A DNA stretch of 64,000 nt from Bugula neritina (taxonomy: Eukaryota > Bryozoa > Gymnolaemata > Cheilostomatida > Bugulidae). The notes below the pieces were generated by a model that worked only from the letters and a program-made list of their open reading frames with translations, searched no databases and was not told where the DNA came from. The number at the start of each line of letters is the position of its first letter. The stretch's first letter is position 1. This document shows, piece by piece, positions 44,601 through 61,982 of the stretch. The position numbers were made by a program, and so were the translations under genes. The stretch is taken from assembly GCA_964035545.1 (NCBI GenBank), contig OZ037770.1:14668642-14732641 (forward strand). Direction: 5' to 3'.

Positions 44601-45768
44601 ACCCTATACCATTGCTAATACCCAGAACTCAGCCTTTAATAAATCTTCCCAATTCAGGATATCACACAAGAAGGGAGGTCTTTTACCCCGGCCCTAATAT
44701 TATGACGTCACAGTCCAAGTACCAGATTTGTAGACCTAACGACGTGAGTAAATACACTACTATGCACTACTATACACTAGTATGCGCTACTACGCACTAC
44801 TATGCATTACTATAAACTAATATACACTACTACACACTAATATACACTACTATGCACTAGTATGCTCTACTGCACACTATTATGCACTACTATACACTAG
44901 CTGATATACACTACTATGCACTACTATACACTAGTATGCGCTACTCCGCACTACTATGCATTACTATAAACTAATATACACTACTATGCACTAATATACA
45001 CTACTATGCACTAGTATGCTCTACTGCACACTACTATGCACTACTATACACTACTATACACTACTATGCACTAATATACACTAATATACACTAATATGAC
45101 TATACACTACTATAAGAATATTATGCACCATACCAAACAAATCATTGCATTCGTCTCAAAAAGACCAATACAGTTTCAAAAATAAACTTAAACTTTGTCA
45201 AGCAGCAGAGTTTACATGGCAGCTAATAAAAGAAATATAAAGTATTGAACATAGTTAATTGATATAATATAGGGAGCAGCTTTGGTCTCGTGGTTAGAGA
45301 GATAACTTAGTAAGCAAAGGGCCAATGGCCCAGATTTTAATAAAGACCAAAGATGATGTTGGAAAAGCAGTCAGTCATAATTAGTCCTGTGCCACATTAG
45401 AAAAAGGTCTATAACCCTCTATAAAACCCCTTCCATCAGGGGCTTCTCTTCCATCAGGGGCTTCTCAAAAAGATGTGTCTATAGACCCAAGTGAGGGCAA
45501 CTTTTGACGCAAGGAAGATTTATGTTACCTTCTAGAAGCTTCTAAAAATTATGAGAACGTGATGCTAGAATGTGAACTCTTTGTTCTCCAGGATCGCTCT
45601 TCATGCTTGAGCGGCCGCAGAGTTTGCACGGAGCCCAACGGCTGCTATAAGAAAGAATATTCCAGATACTTCATGGAGAATCTGCCACAGTACATGAAGG
45701 ACAAGATTTCAAAGGAGGAGACCTCACACAGCTCAGTGAGGGGTGTGTGTAAAGTCTACAGTCTTTAA
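41695..45768 (+). CDS. secreted PSI-like plus class 3 lipase, array copy 1
   Basis: Seven exons, 41695-41869, 42745-42950, 43239-43430, 43533-43650, 43814-43944, 44564-44743 and 45592-45768, encode 392 residues. The ATG at 41695 is chosen over the in-frame one at 41707 because 'ggcaATG' aligns with copy 2. Order: signal peptide; PSI-like module C-x5-C-x2-C-x13-C-x2-C-x5-C; linker with PPMKYDSKLAEEL; alpha/beta-hydrolase core. The nucleophile elbow is GHSIG (Ser229), the strand YTFGSPRVG follows, and the acid is probably Asp287 in EDDPIP. A histidine in TSHS near the C-terminus is the best third triad member. The oxyanion motif EGT is intact. It likely hydrolyses acylglycerols or phospholipids outside the cell, possibly in the gut. 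The Cys seen before YHTRR in copies 2-4 is Gly here. AATAAA is at 45865. Confidence 0.93.
41870..42015 (+). repeat. 20-bp tandem array made of splice-donor copies
   Basis: The exon 1 donor 'gttagtattctttactcaga' is unit 1. It is followed at exact 20-nt steps (41890, 41910, 41930, 41950, 41970, 41990, 42010) by seven units starting with the perfect donor gtaagt. Confidence 0.9.
44752..45110. repeat. 'actactatgcactac' low-complexity array
   Basis: A degenerate array of 12-bp steps (atacactactat, atgcactactat) starting about 8 nt after the exon 6 donor of lipase copy 1. Confidence 0.85.
45272..45440 (+). mobile_element. SINE-B copy 5
   Basis: A-box-like 'ggtctcgtggttagagag', a degraded B box, 'taaagacc', 'gatgttggaaaagcagtcag', 'cataattagtcctgtgcc' and 'acattagaaaaaggt'. 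In intron 6 of lipase copy 1. Confidence 0.7.
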
Positions 45769-45870
45769 CACAGCTTGTTGAAGGGCATGTGTAATATATT
45801 TACTATGACAACATGTTTTCCTATACTGAATGTAATCTTGTTAGAAAAAAATTCTCTCTTGGGTAATAAA

Positions 45871-47395
45871 ACATAAGAATGTTGTTCTGATATCTTTCAA
45901 CTTTAACTTTTTACAAAATTTGAAAATCACAATTGCACAAACATACATATATACACTACAGTACATAATATAGTATATATACAATGAATATAATATAATA
46001 GATAAAATATAATTAGATACTGCTTTATAATACATTTGGAAAATTAGCAGTTTCCCCGAATAAAACCTGAGCTATTGTTTTACTGTTCTTTATATAGTGA
46101 GAAATGACCATTATCTGACAAATAATAGGTAAGATATTCTTTATACAATTCCCATTATATAAATACTGCTTTCTTGATTTACTAGAAAGGGCAATAAATC
46201 TATGAAATCCAAGTATTTAGAGAAAATGCTTTTGACAACCACAAGTACTTATATGTCTTGCCTTAATTTGAGATTAAATGTATTGCAAAGTTTTTTACCA
46301 ATACCAATAACTCTTTGATATCAACAAATATAATTTTATGTAGAAAATCAATTAATAGTTTTCTGGTAACATTGCTACAATGCATAACAGATCCCAACTT
46401 GAAAAATCGTGCATCATAACCAAATCTGTGACAAAATATTTTTAAATAAATCGTTATACATTATTCTATTGTCTATAACTTTTTATAGCACATATTATTA
46501 ATACTCTAACTAACAAAACAAAAATCCTCATAACCTCTTTGTTCAAAACCTTTTGCATGCAAAACAAAAAGGAAAAATCTAGCTAAGGGTTTACAAGTTT
46601 CGAAAAGACTTAATGGTAGCTCATAGGCATACTCACTTGTAGCAATATTATACTTCATCCTACCATGTGGTTTTGAGGTGAATTTGTGTTGGCAGCCAAC
46701 CAACAACTGGCACATATTATAATTTATTATTGCAAATTTATGTACCCAAATACCCTCATAATATTATAGGTGCAATTTTGTTGCGAATTTATCATAAAAT
46801 TATAATATAAGTTGAAAAATCAGTTTTGACTACCCAACATCCCTATAGAATATTATTCGCTTCCTGCAGTATTAGCAAGGCTGTAGCTCTGCATCATGAC
46901 TTAGCAATAATGACGCAAGGTAAAGCATAAGTTATATATATATATATATATATATAGTTTCTATAATTATATATATATATATAATATAATATATATATAT
47001 ATATATTTAGGCAATGGTTAGGTATAGTAGACTTCATGGAGTGCTGGGATGGCTTTTCAAGCAGTAGAATCTTTTAGAAATGCACTTTTTGTCTTTTTTA
47101 TTTGCCTCATTTTTTACCCAGTATTTTGATGAAAAGTTGGTACGGCTGGGCACCCCCATGCTGTATCACTAATTCACATGTTTAGGATACAGAGGCAATA
47201 CGATCTGAGTTTTGGCTCAGGTTATTTGTGTACTTCCTTCTTCCGCTTGCTTTAGAATTCATCTGCAGATAACATCATAATAAAAAATTGTTTCAGTTGC
47301 TGTGATTCAGAGTGAATGTGGGAGTTGTACAAAGCCATGAATAGACAGCCATCAAACCTAAAAAGGAAGATGCAATTTATTTTATGTAAAGCATC
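45871..47395. other. spacer between lipase copies 1 and 2
   Basis: AT-rich with (AT)n runs at 46935-47005. No gene seen. Confidence 0.5.
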
Positions 47396-47402
47396 TTTGC
47401 AT

Positions 47403-47683
47403 TGATTGGTGTTCATTATGAATACTGAACTGTGATTGGATAATATAATAATATAAATACTTTCTTCCTATCTATAGGGTTGCAAACTTCCTTCACCCTT
47501 GTTCAGGTTAGTAATTGCTACAGAAAGTTGTATATTTCAACACAACGTTTCAAGTATATATAAGTTTTCAATTACAATGAGCTACATATATTACTATTAA
47601 ATTGTATTTAGTAATAATTATTTTATTTGAATAAATTTCTTGTTTTAGTGTATAATTAGCTGAGAATAAGGAAACATCTGGCA
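47403..47683 (+). promoter_or_regulatory. promoter and non-coding exon of lipase copy 2
   Basis: Two ATTGG boxes (inverted CCAAT) precede TATAAATA at 47452-47459. A donor 'ttcag|gttagt' lies 54 nt after the TATA start (exon end 47506), with an acceptor 'ttgttttag' ending at 47648, 35 nt before the ATG. Confidence 0.6.
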
Positions 47684-50600
47684 ATGCATATCAGAGTAGC
47701 GTTTCTATTGACTGCTCTGTGTGGCTTGACTCTGGCATGTATCGAACACAAAGACTGCAAAACATGTGTTCAGAACTCGAGGAAAGTTCTGTGGTCAACG
47801 CAAAGATGTCAGTGGTGTCCACTGACTAACACCTGTCACACCAAAGGGTCCAGTAAGTGTACTTTAATGGTTTGCTAATGTGTGAGACGCTGTTTGATAT
47901 CTCCATGCAAGAACAATTATCAATTCTAAACAACACAGTGTTTTCTTTACTCTTTATTTTATATTATATTATGTTGGAGAACGAAAATGTCAAAAACAGT
48001 TTCAAATATTTCAACACTAAGCAATTTTCCAGTTATACATGCTTTCTTCTCATGACAGAGACTTAATTACCAATTTCTGATCGCATATCTCTATGAGACT
48101 TGATATTTAGTAAACTCTGAGTTAGTCAAGTGGTACAAAAATTTTTGCTGACAAAAACTTTTAAAATTGAGATGTATAATGTTATCTTATATATTCATTG
48201 ATTACATTCCTATAGCTGAATGTAATCTGAATGTAATATAATGCCATATGATATTATATTATATAGCATTATATTATATCTTACCACTATTTCCATAAGT
48301 ATTATTGTTAACATGTTTTTCTGTATTATAAACTTAAAGTCTATTTGTTCTGATTAGTCACTTTTACACTGATACAAATAGAAACCTGTAGCGTAAATAA
48401 TAATTTGGATAGAAACCAATAAAAACTATATGATTTAACTGAGCTAATTTGTCAATACTTATCAAATTTGACTTGAAGCTTTTGGAGGCTTTATGATAAC
48501 AGTACTATAAAGTTGTTAAATATGACACTTTATGCAATATAGCTCCTCTGGTCGATATAGAAGACACAGTGAGATATTTCCTCATAGACAGGTGTATAGC
48601 TCTGTAAACTAGCCATAGCAAGCACAATAAAAATATTACAACTGCAATAAATTTCAGTTTTTAATGATTGTGACGGAAATCAGATCATCAAATCAGAATC
48701 CCAGTGTCGTAGTATAGCTGACCCTCCCATGAAATACGACAGCAAACTAGCAGAAGAACTTGCCAGGTGGTCATCTTTAGCTTACGTAGATCCCAAATCA
48801 TATGACAAGTCATCTATCCAATCAACAGTCTTCTCACAATTCAATGGCAGATATCAGGTATACAACCAGTTTCTTCTACATCATTTATAGTGTCATGGTG
48901 TAATGGTCAGCTGCGTGGCAAGCAGCTGTTTGCAAACCGGAGGTCTCAGGTTCGAGTCCCAGTTGCGGCAAAAGTTTTTATACGCTCCTCTTATTTCTTC
49001 TATAAGTTAGTTGTTACATTGTAATCAAAAGCATATTATAAAGCTATTAATATCAATTGTAAGCTTTTCACTCTTATTTTCAGTAAGGCTGATTGTATAA
49101 TACTGCTACTTCGCACCTTGCGACACATCCTAAACATATCATGACATATAAATTTTCTAAGTTTGTACAATTATAGATTGTAGAGTTTCTAACAGTAGAC
49201 TGTGATTGGATCTTAGAGTTTGACTTCTGTTCAGCAGTGATAGCCAAGTCTCTGGCTGATGACAGAATCATCGTAGCTTTTGAGGGAACCTCTTCACCAG
49301 CCCAAATAGCTGAGCAGTTTTTGTTATACTTTTTTGGTCAAGAAAATTTTGAGCCAACTGGTGGAAAGGTCAGTTTTTATTTAAACTTTTCAAATAGAAT
49401 AATATTCTATAACTCTTGAAATACTGACTGTTTTTATTGCATCGTCTTTGACTGAAGGTATTGCAATATAACAAGAAAACATATGATTCCCTCTATCCCT
49501 GTGTCAAAACTTTACTTCAAGAACTTCTAACGGCAATGCCCACAGCAGAAGTTATGGTTACTGGACATTCCTTAGGTTAGACAACAAGTTTTCCAAATTC
49601 TTAGGTCTTAAAATTATCATTCTGTAAGAATTTATTCTTTCATTCATGAGTTTGTATAATTTTAGATAGCCCACAAAACACACACTCAACTTTATAAAAA
49701 ATATTTGTGCTCCTTTATCATTGATTATGTTTCCTTTAGGAGGAGCTCAAGCACAGCTAGCTGCAGCTCACCTGGTAAGAGATGGAGTTGTCTCCTCGGA
49801 TAAGCTGCATGTCTACACCTTTGGTTCTCCCAGAGTGGGGGATAAAGACTTTGCATATGGATATGATAGGGTAAGCTGAGAGTTTTATAAACTAAAGTAA
49901 TATATACAAGTGTCAAATGTGTGAGTATAGTGACATAAATTCAAGTGTTAAACTGAAAAGATCATTCTGTGAGGGAAATGTGGTAAAGAAGGAAAAAGTG
50001 GAGAAGTTTGGGTAGAATAGAATAATAAGTGTTTAATGCAATACAAGGAAGTATCAGGATGTACAAAAGTTTAGAATAAACAATTACTTTGCAATTTCAT
50101 GCTTGGCAGTTTCTATTCAAGCTGATTTGGTATTCCAATAATATGGTATTTGTTCCATTGATACAAAACTTCTGAACTGCAATATCTAACCTTTTGTTAA
50201 GAGGTTTTGAATACTATGAAGTGCCTAATATTGTAAATGTATTCTTATTCAGTCAGTTTTTATTTTAAGTACATTTCAACTCTAAAGACATTCTTTTGAA
50301 TATTTAAAAAGTCTATATACTAACAACATTTCTAGCCTACTAAACTCTGTTCTTTTGCTTGAAAGCTGAATAAGGAAAACAACTGCATCTTGATCTTGAT
50401 CTTGATTGGGTTAAGTACAAGACTTCTTGGAAAGAGTAATTGTGGGACCGCTAGATCTGTTTAGGCTCAGAAACCTCTAAATGTCATAAGCTGCATGATG
50501 ATGCTTCACATGAATATCAAGATGTAATTAATTATTAAAACAAAAAACTGTTTACTAGTTGCTAGGTAACAGTTGGAGAGTGACCAGGAAAGATGACCCT

Positions 50601-51693
50601 ATACCATTGATAATACCAAAAAGTGGTAACACCATCAGTATTCCCAATTTCTGTTATCATACCAGAAGAGAAGTGTACTACAGTGGATCTGGTATTATGA
50701 CATCCGCAACTGCTCACAAGATATGCATGTCCAACGAGGTTAATGTTATTCAATAATAAAAATGGTTATTTTTAAAAGTATGAATAAATGTAGCTGTGTT
50801 TACATTGTCTATTTAAGAAGCAACAAGAAATGTTTCAAAAGGTCAAGGTCAAGTATATATTTTATTCAATGTGAAGCTCAAAGTTACTTATCAGCTATCA
50901 AATCAGCTAAATATAGTCAAGCTATAAATTTAACTCATGTGGCGATAGTTTTATTTGGATTGTATTGGCAAACTTGATACGTTATTCACTTTTCTTGTAA
51001 TAAAGAAAAGCGCCTCAATAAACCCAAAACCTAAAGCTTACACCTTTAGTAACTGAACTATGAAATTTTTATTAGAAAATTTAATCTTGCTTTATTTATT
51101 TTAATTGTTTTTGTTACAATGTAAGTAGCATTAGTGAACGGCGTAACTTTAAGTTGTTCCTGGGAGTAATAACTAGCTAGCTAGTTTGAAATTAATGCAC
51201 AAAATTACTGTATTTTCTAATATATATAATAACATGCTTATATCATAATGCATTACATTTATGTTATGCTATATTATAATATATTGTAATATACTGTATA
51301 AGTTAATTTAGAAATTACTATTATTAAAAGCTTCTGAAGCTAAAAGCCTAAGTTTTACTTCCAAAACTTTTTAAAATTTAGGTCGCAAAGATGCAAACTG
51401 TATATAAACAAGTAATAGTATTTCTAATTTTAATCCTAATTAATAGTTTTAGACTTGTAGATATACATTAACTTATTGCTATTGACCGGTTAAGGAGTTT
51501 TCTTCTCATAATAAAGGATGAAGCTGGATGTTCAGAAGATGCCGGGATTTGTCTTTCCACAAAATGCTTGACTGAAGAACACCAGAAATACTTTGCACAG
51601 GATTTGCCGCAAATGATGAAAGATAGGGCAAAAAGGGGCACCACCTCACATGATGGAATGAGGGAGAATTGCAGGGTCTATAGCTTCAACTGA
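47684..51693 (+). CDS. secreted PSI-like plus class 3 lipase, array copy 2
   Basis: Seven exons, 47684-47852, 48658-48857, 49177-49368, 49458-49575, 49740-49870, 50559-50738 and 51517-51693, encode 388 residues with the same phases as copy 1. This is the most canonical member: signal peptide ending at the LALAC-like site, all six PSI-like cysteines, EGT oxyanion motif, GHSLGG with Ser225, YTFGSPRVGDK, Asp283 in KDDPIP, YHTRREVYY, and His375 in TTSH. The C-terminal tail has three closely spaced cysteines (335, 342, 347) and one at 382. Exon 2 is almost identical in DNA to copy 1. The last coding intron has a weak donor (gttaat) and a purine-rich acceptor (ataaag), so splicing there deserves care. 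AATAAA is at 51758. Confidence 0.93.
48890..48975 (+). mobile_element. SINE-A copy 3
   Basis: 'catggtgtaatggtcag' A box and 'ggttcgagtccc' B box followed by 'agttgcggca'. About 30 nt after the exon 2 donor of lipase copy 2. Confidence 0.7.
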
Positions 51694-51763
51694 TGTTAAT
51701 CAAATAGAAATTATACATTCCAAACATTCATCAGGCCTAAGCAAGTTTCTGTCATAAAATAAA

Positions 51764-52230
51764 TATTATGCTTTGACACACAATTATTGCATAACACTAT
51801 AGTATTTGCTACGTGTGGCAACAGGCTAAATACTAATCATCACATTTTGTTTGGATTACATAATTTATTTTGTGTAAAGTTTACCCACAATGCACTGTAA
51901 CTCATTTTGAAAATCTTTCTTTATAAAGGCTAATAATAAAATAAATGATTTTCCAAGAGTGAAAATGAGATTCTATAATTATAATATGAATTATAAATTA
52001 TATATTTTTTATATAATATTTTAATATATGTAATATTTTATATAATAATTTTACAAGAGTGAAAATGAGATTCTATCACTATATGAATAATAAAATATAT
52101 ATTTATTTTATATAATATTATTCAGATTAGTTGCTTAAGGCAAATCATTGTGTGAATAAACATAGACTACTTAATAAAGAGATAGGTGAACTCTAAATAA
52201 TCCAATTACATTATATATTATCTAACCATG
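51764..52230. other. spacer between lipase copies 2 and 3
   Basis: AT-rich. A segment starting 'gagtgaaaatgagattctat' occurs twice, at about 51957 and 52056. Confidence 0.5.
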
Positions 52231-52237
52231 GCACATT

Positions 52238-52700
52238 TTCATTGGCTGCAGAAGTTTTGTACCGTGTTTATGCCAAGGACTGAAGTACAATCTGATATAA
52301 ATAGTGTTTAATTCCAGTAAACTGCACACACTTTGTTCTGTTTTCAGGTGAGATGCAGTCTAATAGATTTTAATATATAAATTATTATAATTTTTTGGAG
52401 TTTTTTACAATTCATCTAAAATAATATAATTTTTTAATTGCTATAAGCATTTATTCTCGAAATAGTTTTACCACATTTCTTGCTTCAACAAAGTCTGTTA
52501 ACCAACTAAATATATAACTAACAGACTGTGTGTCATACATAGGGTATAACATACTAATTGTGCTTATTATATTACGTTATAGAATTTACTATTATTTATC
52601 TAATGTGTTAGTATATATATATTCACTACGTGTTATATCGTAGATTGTAGAAGAAGCGTTATACATAACCAATCTTTAAACCTGTGAAGGGTCTATAAGG
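52238..52700 (+). promoter_or_regulatory. promoter and non-coding exon of lipase copy 3
   Basis: 'cattggctg' (inverted CCAAT), TATAAATA at 52296-52303, and a donor 'ttttcag|gtgaga' 51 nt later (exon end 52347). An acceptor 'tatatcgtag' ends at 52643. The spacing matches copy 2. Confidence 0.55.
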
Positions 52701-56996
<4,296 letters not shown>

Positions 56997-57205
56997 CTGT
57001 CACATAAATTCAAATCAAATACTTGTCATTGAACTACTTGAAAGGTCAGCGGAAATGCACCGAAAACTTCATTTCGTCAGCATTTTTTCCTACTTGTTTG
57101 TTTTGTCCTCATTTATTCATGTTGAGTAAAAATAATTTTCAGTTTTAAAAATTGAATACGCAATATTATATTATTGTATACATATTAGTTATGATGAGAA
57201 ATAAA

Positions 57206-57765
57206 ATTATGTAATGCTATGCATATGCCTGTAGCTTTATCTATCTATAAACAACAAGATGCCTAATATTTGAAAAAAATATATTTTTTGTGTTTGAAAT
57301 GTTATAAACTTAAGTTTAATTACACAAAATCATGATTGGAAATTTTATCCACTGCATGATATTTTTCTTAATTCTATAACATCTAAATTCAATTAGTCAA
57401 CTTTTGATTTTATCAAGTTGTTAGTTTGGAGTTAATATCTTTTCTGGTTATAATAATGAAGTGCAAGACTAATGAGGTAAATATACATTAGTTTGTACAA
57501 TAGAGGTTATTGTATATCATGGTATACATACTGATTATATTACCTATGATAGAAAATTACCCACATGCAAAAATGGCTTTTACAGGCACAAGATGTTGAA
57601 GCTGCTTTGACAGGAAAAAAGCAAATATTTGAAAATCGAAGTAGCTTTAAAGACATGCAATGATTTTTTAAATAGATATTATGTTGAGCCTCTTCTAGTG
57701 ACGTGTAAAACCTTTTTTCACTTTGACTCTATATGTTTTGCACATGCATGCATATGCATTTAAGT
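57206..57765. other. spacer between lipase copies 3 and 4
   Basis: AT-rich with no gene; borders a 9-bp minisatellite. Confidence 0.5.
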
Positions 57766-57990
57766 GTGCATGGTGTACCTGGTGTGCCTGGTGTGCCTGG
57801 TGTGCCTGGTGTGCCTGGTGTACCTGGTGTGCCTGGGGTTCATGGTGTGCCTGGTGTGCCTGGTGTGCCTGGTGTGCCTGGTGTGCCTGGTGTGCCTGGT
57901 GTACCTGGTGTGCCTGGGGTTCATGGTGTGCCTGGTGTGCCTGGTGTGCCTGGTGTGCCTGGTGTGCCTGGTGTGCCTGGTGTTCATGGT
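57766..57990. repeat. 9-bp GC-rich minisatellite
   Basis: About 25 copies of 'ggtgtgcct', with variants 'ggtgtacct' and 'ggggttcat' that recur to make a higher-order unit of about 80 bp. It is open in several frames on both strands, so the long ORFs across it carry no evidence of coding. Confidence 0.97.
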
Positions 57991-58342
57991 ATTCTTGTTG
58001 CATCTTTTGAACTATTCTATTATGTGGCTCTTTTGTAATGTTGTTCATTGCAGAAAAGCTTATAGAGGTATTAAATGGTATTAAAGAAAAATACCAGTTC
58101 TGATTTCAAGTATAAGAACTCTATTGACAAACTTTCAAAGGCATAACTTAAGGATTTAGAAGTAAATCTGAGATGAAAACCGATTTATATAAACCAAGCT
58201 ATAACACGGCTTTCAATTAACTTCTTTCAGTTATTGTCTTCAGAAAAGAAACACATAACATTAATCTTTAAAATTACACTGGAAATACAAACATAAATTT
58301 TAGACAAACTTTGAACATTTAAGTTTTCAACTTGGTTTAAAG

Positions 58343-59492
58343 ATGTTTGCCAGAGAGGTAGTAGTTGTGCTGTCGGTTCTTTCTGCTGCCTTGGGTTGTG
58401 TTCACTTCAAGGATTGCGAGTCTTGTGCTGGGAGTGAACATAAGATTCGCTTTTCAATGAAGGGTTGTGAATGGTGTCCGTTAACTCTGAAATGTAGAAC
58501 TAAAGGATCCGGTAAGTTGATACTGACCTGATTGAGTTGCTACATGCATTATTAACTGGCAGATGCTATATTCTATGCTATACCATGCTATGCTGAACTA
58601 TATGCTATACTATGCTAATCCATATGCTATGCTAAACTACATGCTATGCTATAAACTATGTTATTGCTATGCTTATAAACCATATGCTTTAATTTAACAC
58701 ACCATGGTATGTTACACCAATCCAATTGACTATATTATAATATCATAAAGTTTGCAATGTATGTAAATTAGATAAAAGTCAGAAAATATTATGCTTCTTT
58801 TTTATTATAGTTTTTGCAGTATCTCCTTTAGTTTGAGACAATTTTAGTAGACTATTTATGAAGGTATCAGTCGAGTATTTATTGCATATTCTCTTTTGTG
58901 AAAAATTTCAGTAGCAACTCAAGTTTAAGCTGGTCTGAAATATTGTTCTTTACTTTAGCGTTTGCAAACCATTGTGACAGTGAACTGTCAGTCGGGGCAG
59001 CCGATCTATGTGGGTGGATTGAGGAACCCCGTATGAAGTATGATAGTCAGCTGGCAGAGGAACTGGCCAAGTGGTCATCATTAGCTTATGTGGATCCCAG
59101 AAATCACAACAAATCTTCCATCCAATCAGCCGTTGATGCCCAATTCAATAACAGCTACCAGGTGAGAGATTAAAAAAATTTTCTGAATACAAATTGGTCG
59201 TTAAGTAATAAACATATGTTATATAGTTCATTACTGGTTTGAATATGAAGTACTAAAATGTTGTTGTCTTTTGTAGTTAGTAGAATTTATAATGGCAGAT
59301 TGCGATTGGGCAGGAGATGAAAACTATTGTACAGCTGTGGTAGCCAAATCTGAATCCCAAAATAGAATTGTTGTGGCATTGAAAGGAACATTTTCTTCAT
59401 ACCAAAATCATGGGAAGGACAACAGAACTTATTATACCAACATGACAACTTTCTCACCTACTGGAGGAAAAGTAAGCTACTCAATGTCCACA

Positions 59493-59584
<92 letters not shown>

Positions 59585-61300
59585 AGTTCACAGAGTGCAC
59601 GAGGGTGGCCATATGAGTGCTTCATTCTTCTTAGTAGTGATAGCTTAAAGAAACAGTTTTTTAAGCTTACATTGTACATGAATGCACAGACAACAGAAAT
59701 TATAGTGCACTGTTGATATCTTTTCAGATATTGCTGTATAGAAAAGCAGCCCATGATGCCCTCTATCCCTGTGTCAAATCATTACTTACAGAGTTGACAA
59801 CAACTATGCCCACAGCAGAGGTTATGGTTACTGGACATTCCTTCGGTTAGATGTCACATTCCTTTAGGCTACCAGTTATTTTAAAATCTTTTGATGCTTA
59901 ATAGCAAAACTGAACTGAAAAATATAAGAGCCAAATAAAATTATACAAATATGCTGTTTAGACAAAAGTTAATGAAGAAGTAGTGTTAGAGAAATAGCTG
60001 GATGCAGCACAAAGCTTGGGGTCAAGTAGTTTGAGGAATGCCTGGAGCTTAAACTGTAAACAAAAACTGCACTCAGTAACCTTAAACTTTGTGCTACATC
60101 TAGCAATCTAGTGTTCTAGATTAAAATTGTAATACATTTTGAAGGAGGTGCTCAAGCTCAGTTGATGGCTGCTCACATGATAACGAATGACGTGGCCTCA
60201 AGACGTAATGTACACATATACACTTTTGGCTCTCCTAGAGTTGGGAATAAAGGATTTGCATACAGCTATGACCGAGTTAGTGTTATAATCAGCATTCTAA
60301 TAATAATTATTGTTATGAGCTGTAATTTGTATTTACCAGTTGATTAAGATTCTTATACTATGCTATGAAACTAGAATTAATACGATTTGTATTTGATGGC
60401 TAAGAATCATTTGAATTATTTGAAGGTCAGAAAAAGCTATATACTAGCATATAATAATTGGAAAGCAATCATAGAAAGTTTGAATTTAAACATATTATCT
60501 CTATTTACTAGATGGTAGATAACAGCTGGAGAGTCACCAGAAGAAATGATTTCATGGCATTAGGTGGGGCTAGAGATACGTTCCCCTTCTGCTTCCACAC
60601 CCGTAGAGAAGTCTACTATGATTACCCTGGGGTCATGAACTCCACAACTGACTACAAGATTTGTGATTCTAATGAAGTCAGTATAATTATGTGCATGTAT
60701 AAAAAAATTATCATGAATTTAATGAATTAATTCAAACTAGCTTTGCTTAGTATACATATCTTTGGAAATATGATATTCATAAACCCAAATTTTGTTGAAT
60801 GCGGCTGCTTTCATAGATGAACTTAAAAATATCAATATATTATTTTAATATTATTGTCACACTCCCAATTATAGTAAACCTATCTTGAAGCTCTTTGTGT
60901 GATATTTTGCATACGAAATATTTACAATATTTAATTTTTTCATTGGAAACTTAATGACAAATAAACAGGTCACAAAGCACATTACTTCAAAAACTTGTTT
61001 ATATGTAAATTTATATACAATAGATAACATGATTGAATGAAATAAAGCAAAAGTAAAAATTAGCTTTCCTTGCTGTACTAACATACAAAAATACAATTAG
61101 CCAACTTTTGTATTTTTCAGGGTGAAGAGGGATGCTTAGAAGACAGAGTGGACATGGAGCGAGGTATCATTGCTGGAAATCTATACAGATACTTTGTACC
61201 AAATATTTCTGAGTATATGAAGAACTTTTTGGAAGCTGGGAATAACACACTAACAGAGAAGAGAGCGACTTGCCAAACCATGTCCTTTCAGAGCATCTAA
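58343..61300 (+). CDS. secreted PSI-like plus class 3 lipase, array copy 4, divergent tail
   Basis: Seven exons, 58343-58511, 58959-59161, 59277-59471, 59728-59845, 60145-60275, 60512-60676 and 61121-61300, encode 386 residues with the array's phases. The signal peptide, six PSI-like cysteines, KGT (for EGT), GHSFGG with Ser227 and YTFGSPRVG are present. The loop after Asp285 is shorter and changed (NDFMALGG for DDPIPLL). The last exon has diverged most: it keeps GEEGC but lacks two of the three clustered cysteines and the TSH histidine. If that histidine is catalytic, this copy may be inactive or altered. Exon 4 DNA resembles copy 2. AATAAA is at 61547. Confidence 0.92.
58562..58680. repeat. 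'atgctatactatgctat' low-complexity repeat
   Basis: Degenerate 5-12-bp steps of 'atgctat', starting about 50 nt after the exon 1 donor of lipase copy 4. Confidence 0.7.
59495..59582. repeat. (CT)n microsatellite
   Basis: About 44 CT units in intron 3 of lipase copy 4, starting about 23 nt after the donor. Confidence 0.97.
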
Positions 61301-61552
61301 AGAATGTTCTACTCTGACAGTGTGAAAACTATAAGCTAAATATGACACTGTTTATATAGGTTGTGTGTACATTAACCAGTAGTAGACACTGTATTTGGTA
61401 TTTTATTGTTGGATGTTCGTAATTAGTTGATATTTTATTTGCAGCTGCTACGACGTAAGTTTGTTGATCTGATATAACATTCTCTGTAATAATTTTACAG
61501 ATTTCATTTGCAAGATTTCAGCTGTGCTAAATTTTGAGTTCAATGAAATAAA

Positions 61553-61941
61553 AGCTATTATGAAAAGTACTTATTGCTAAAATGAAATATATATACTACT
61601 ACAAAGCTTTGTATAGTAAACTGCACTCTTTAGGTACAATTATATATAAGAGAATGACAGACCAACTGGAAAATATGGGAATTATATCTAAAGAAGTTGG
61701 TTAATTATATATAGACAAAAAAGAACAATAATATTATAAAGATAAACCTTCAGTAATAATTTCAAATACTTCAAATATTGTAAAACAAACAATATTAAAA
61801 ATAAATTCTGCAGCATTTATAAATCTATTTATAATAAATTATTTTTCAGAATGTAGATGTTTTACAGTAAATCATGTTGAAAAATTTCAAATATTAAATG
61901 CTATGCAATGCAGCCTACTGGATGGTATGCCAATATTTTTG

Positions 61942-61982
<41 letters not shown>

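Noticed and set aside
57695-58084. Several ORFs on both strands with VPG, CAW or HTR repeats
   Set aside because: All are readings of one 9-bp minisatellite; being open in many frames on both strands shows repeat, not coding.
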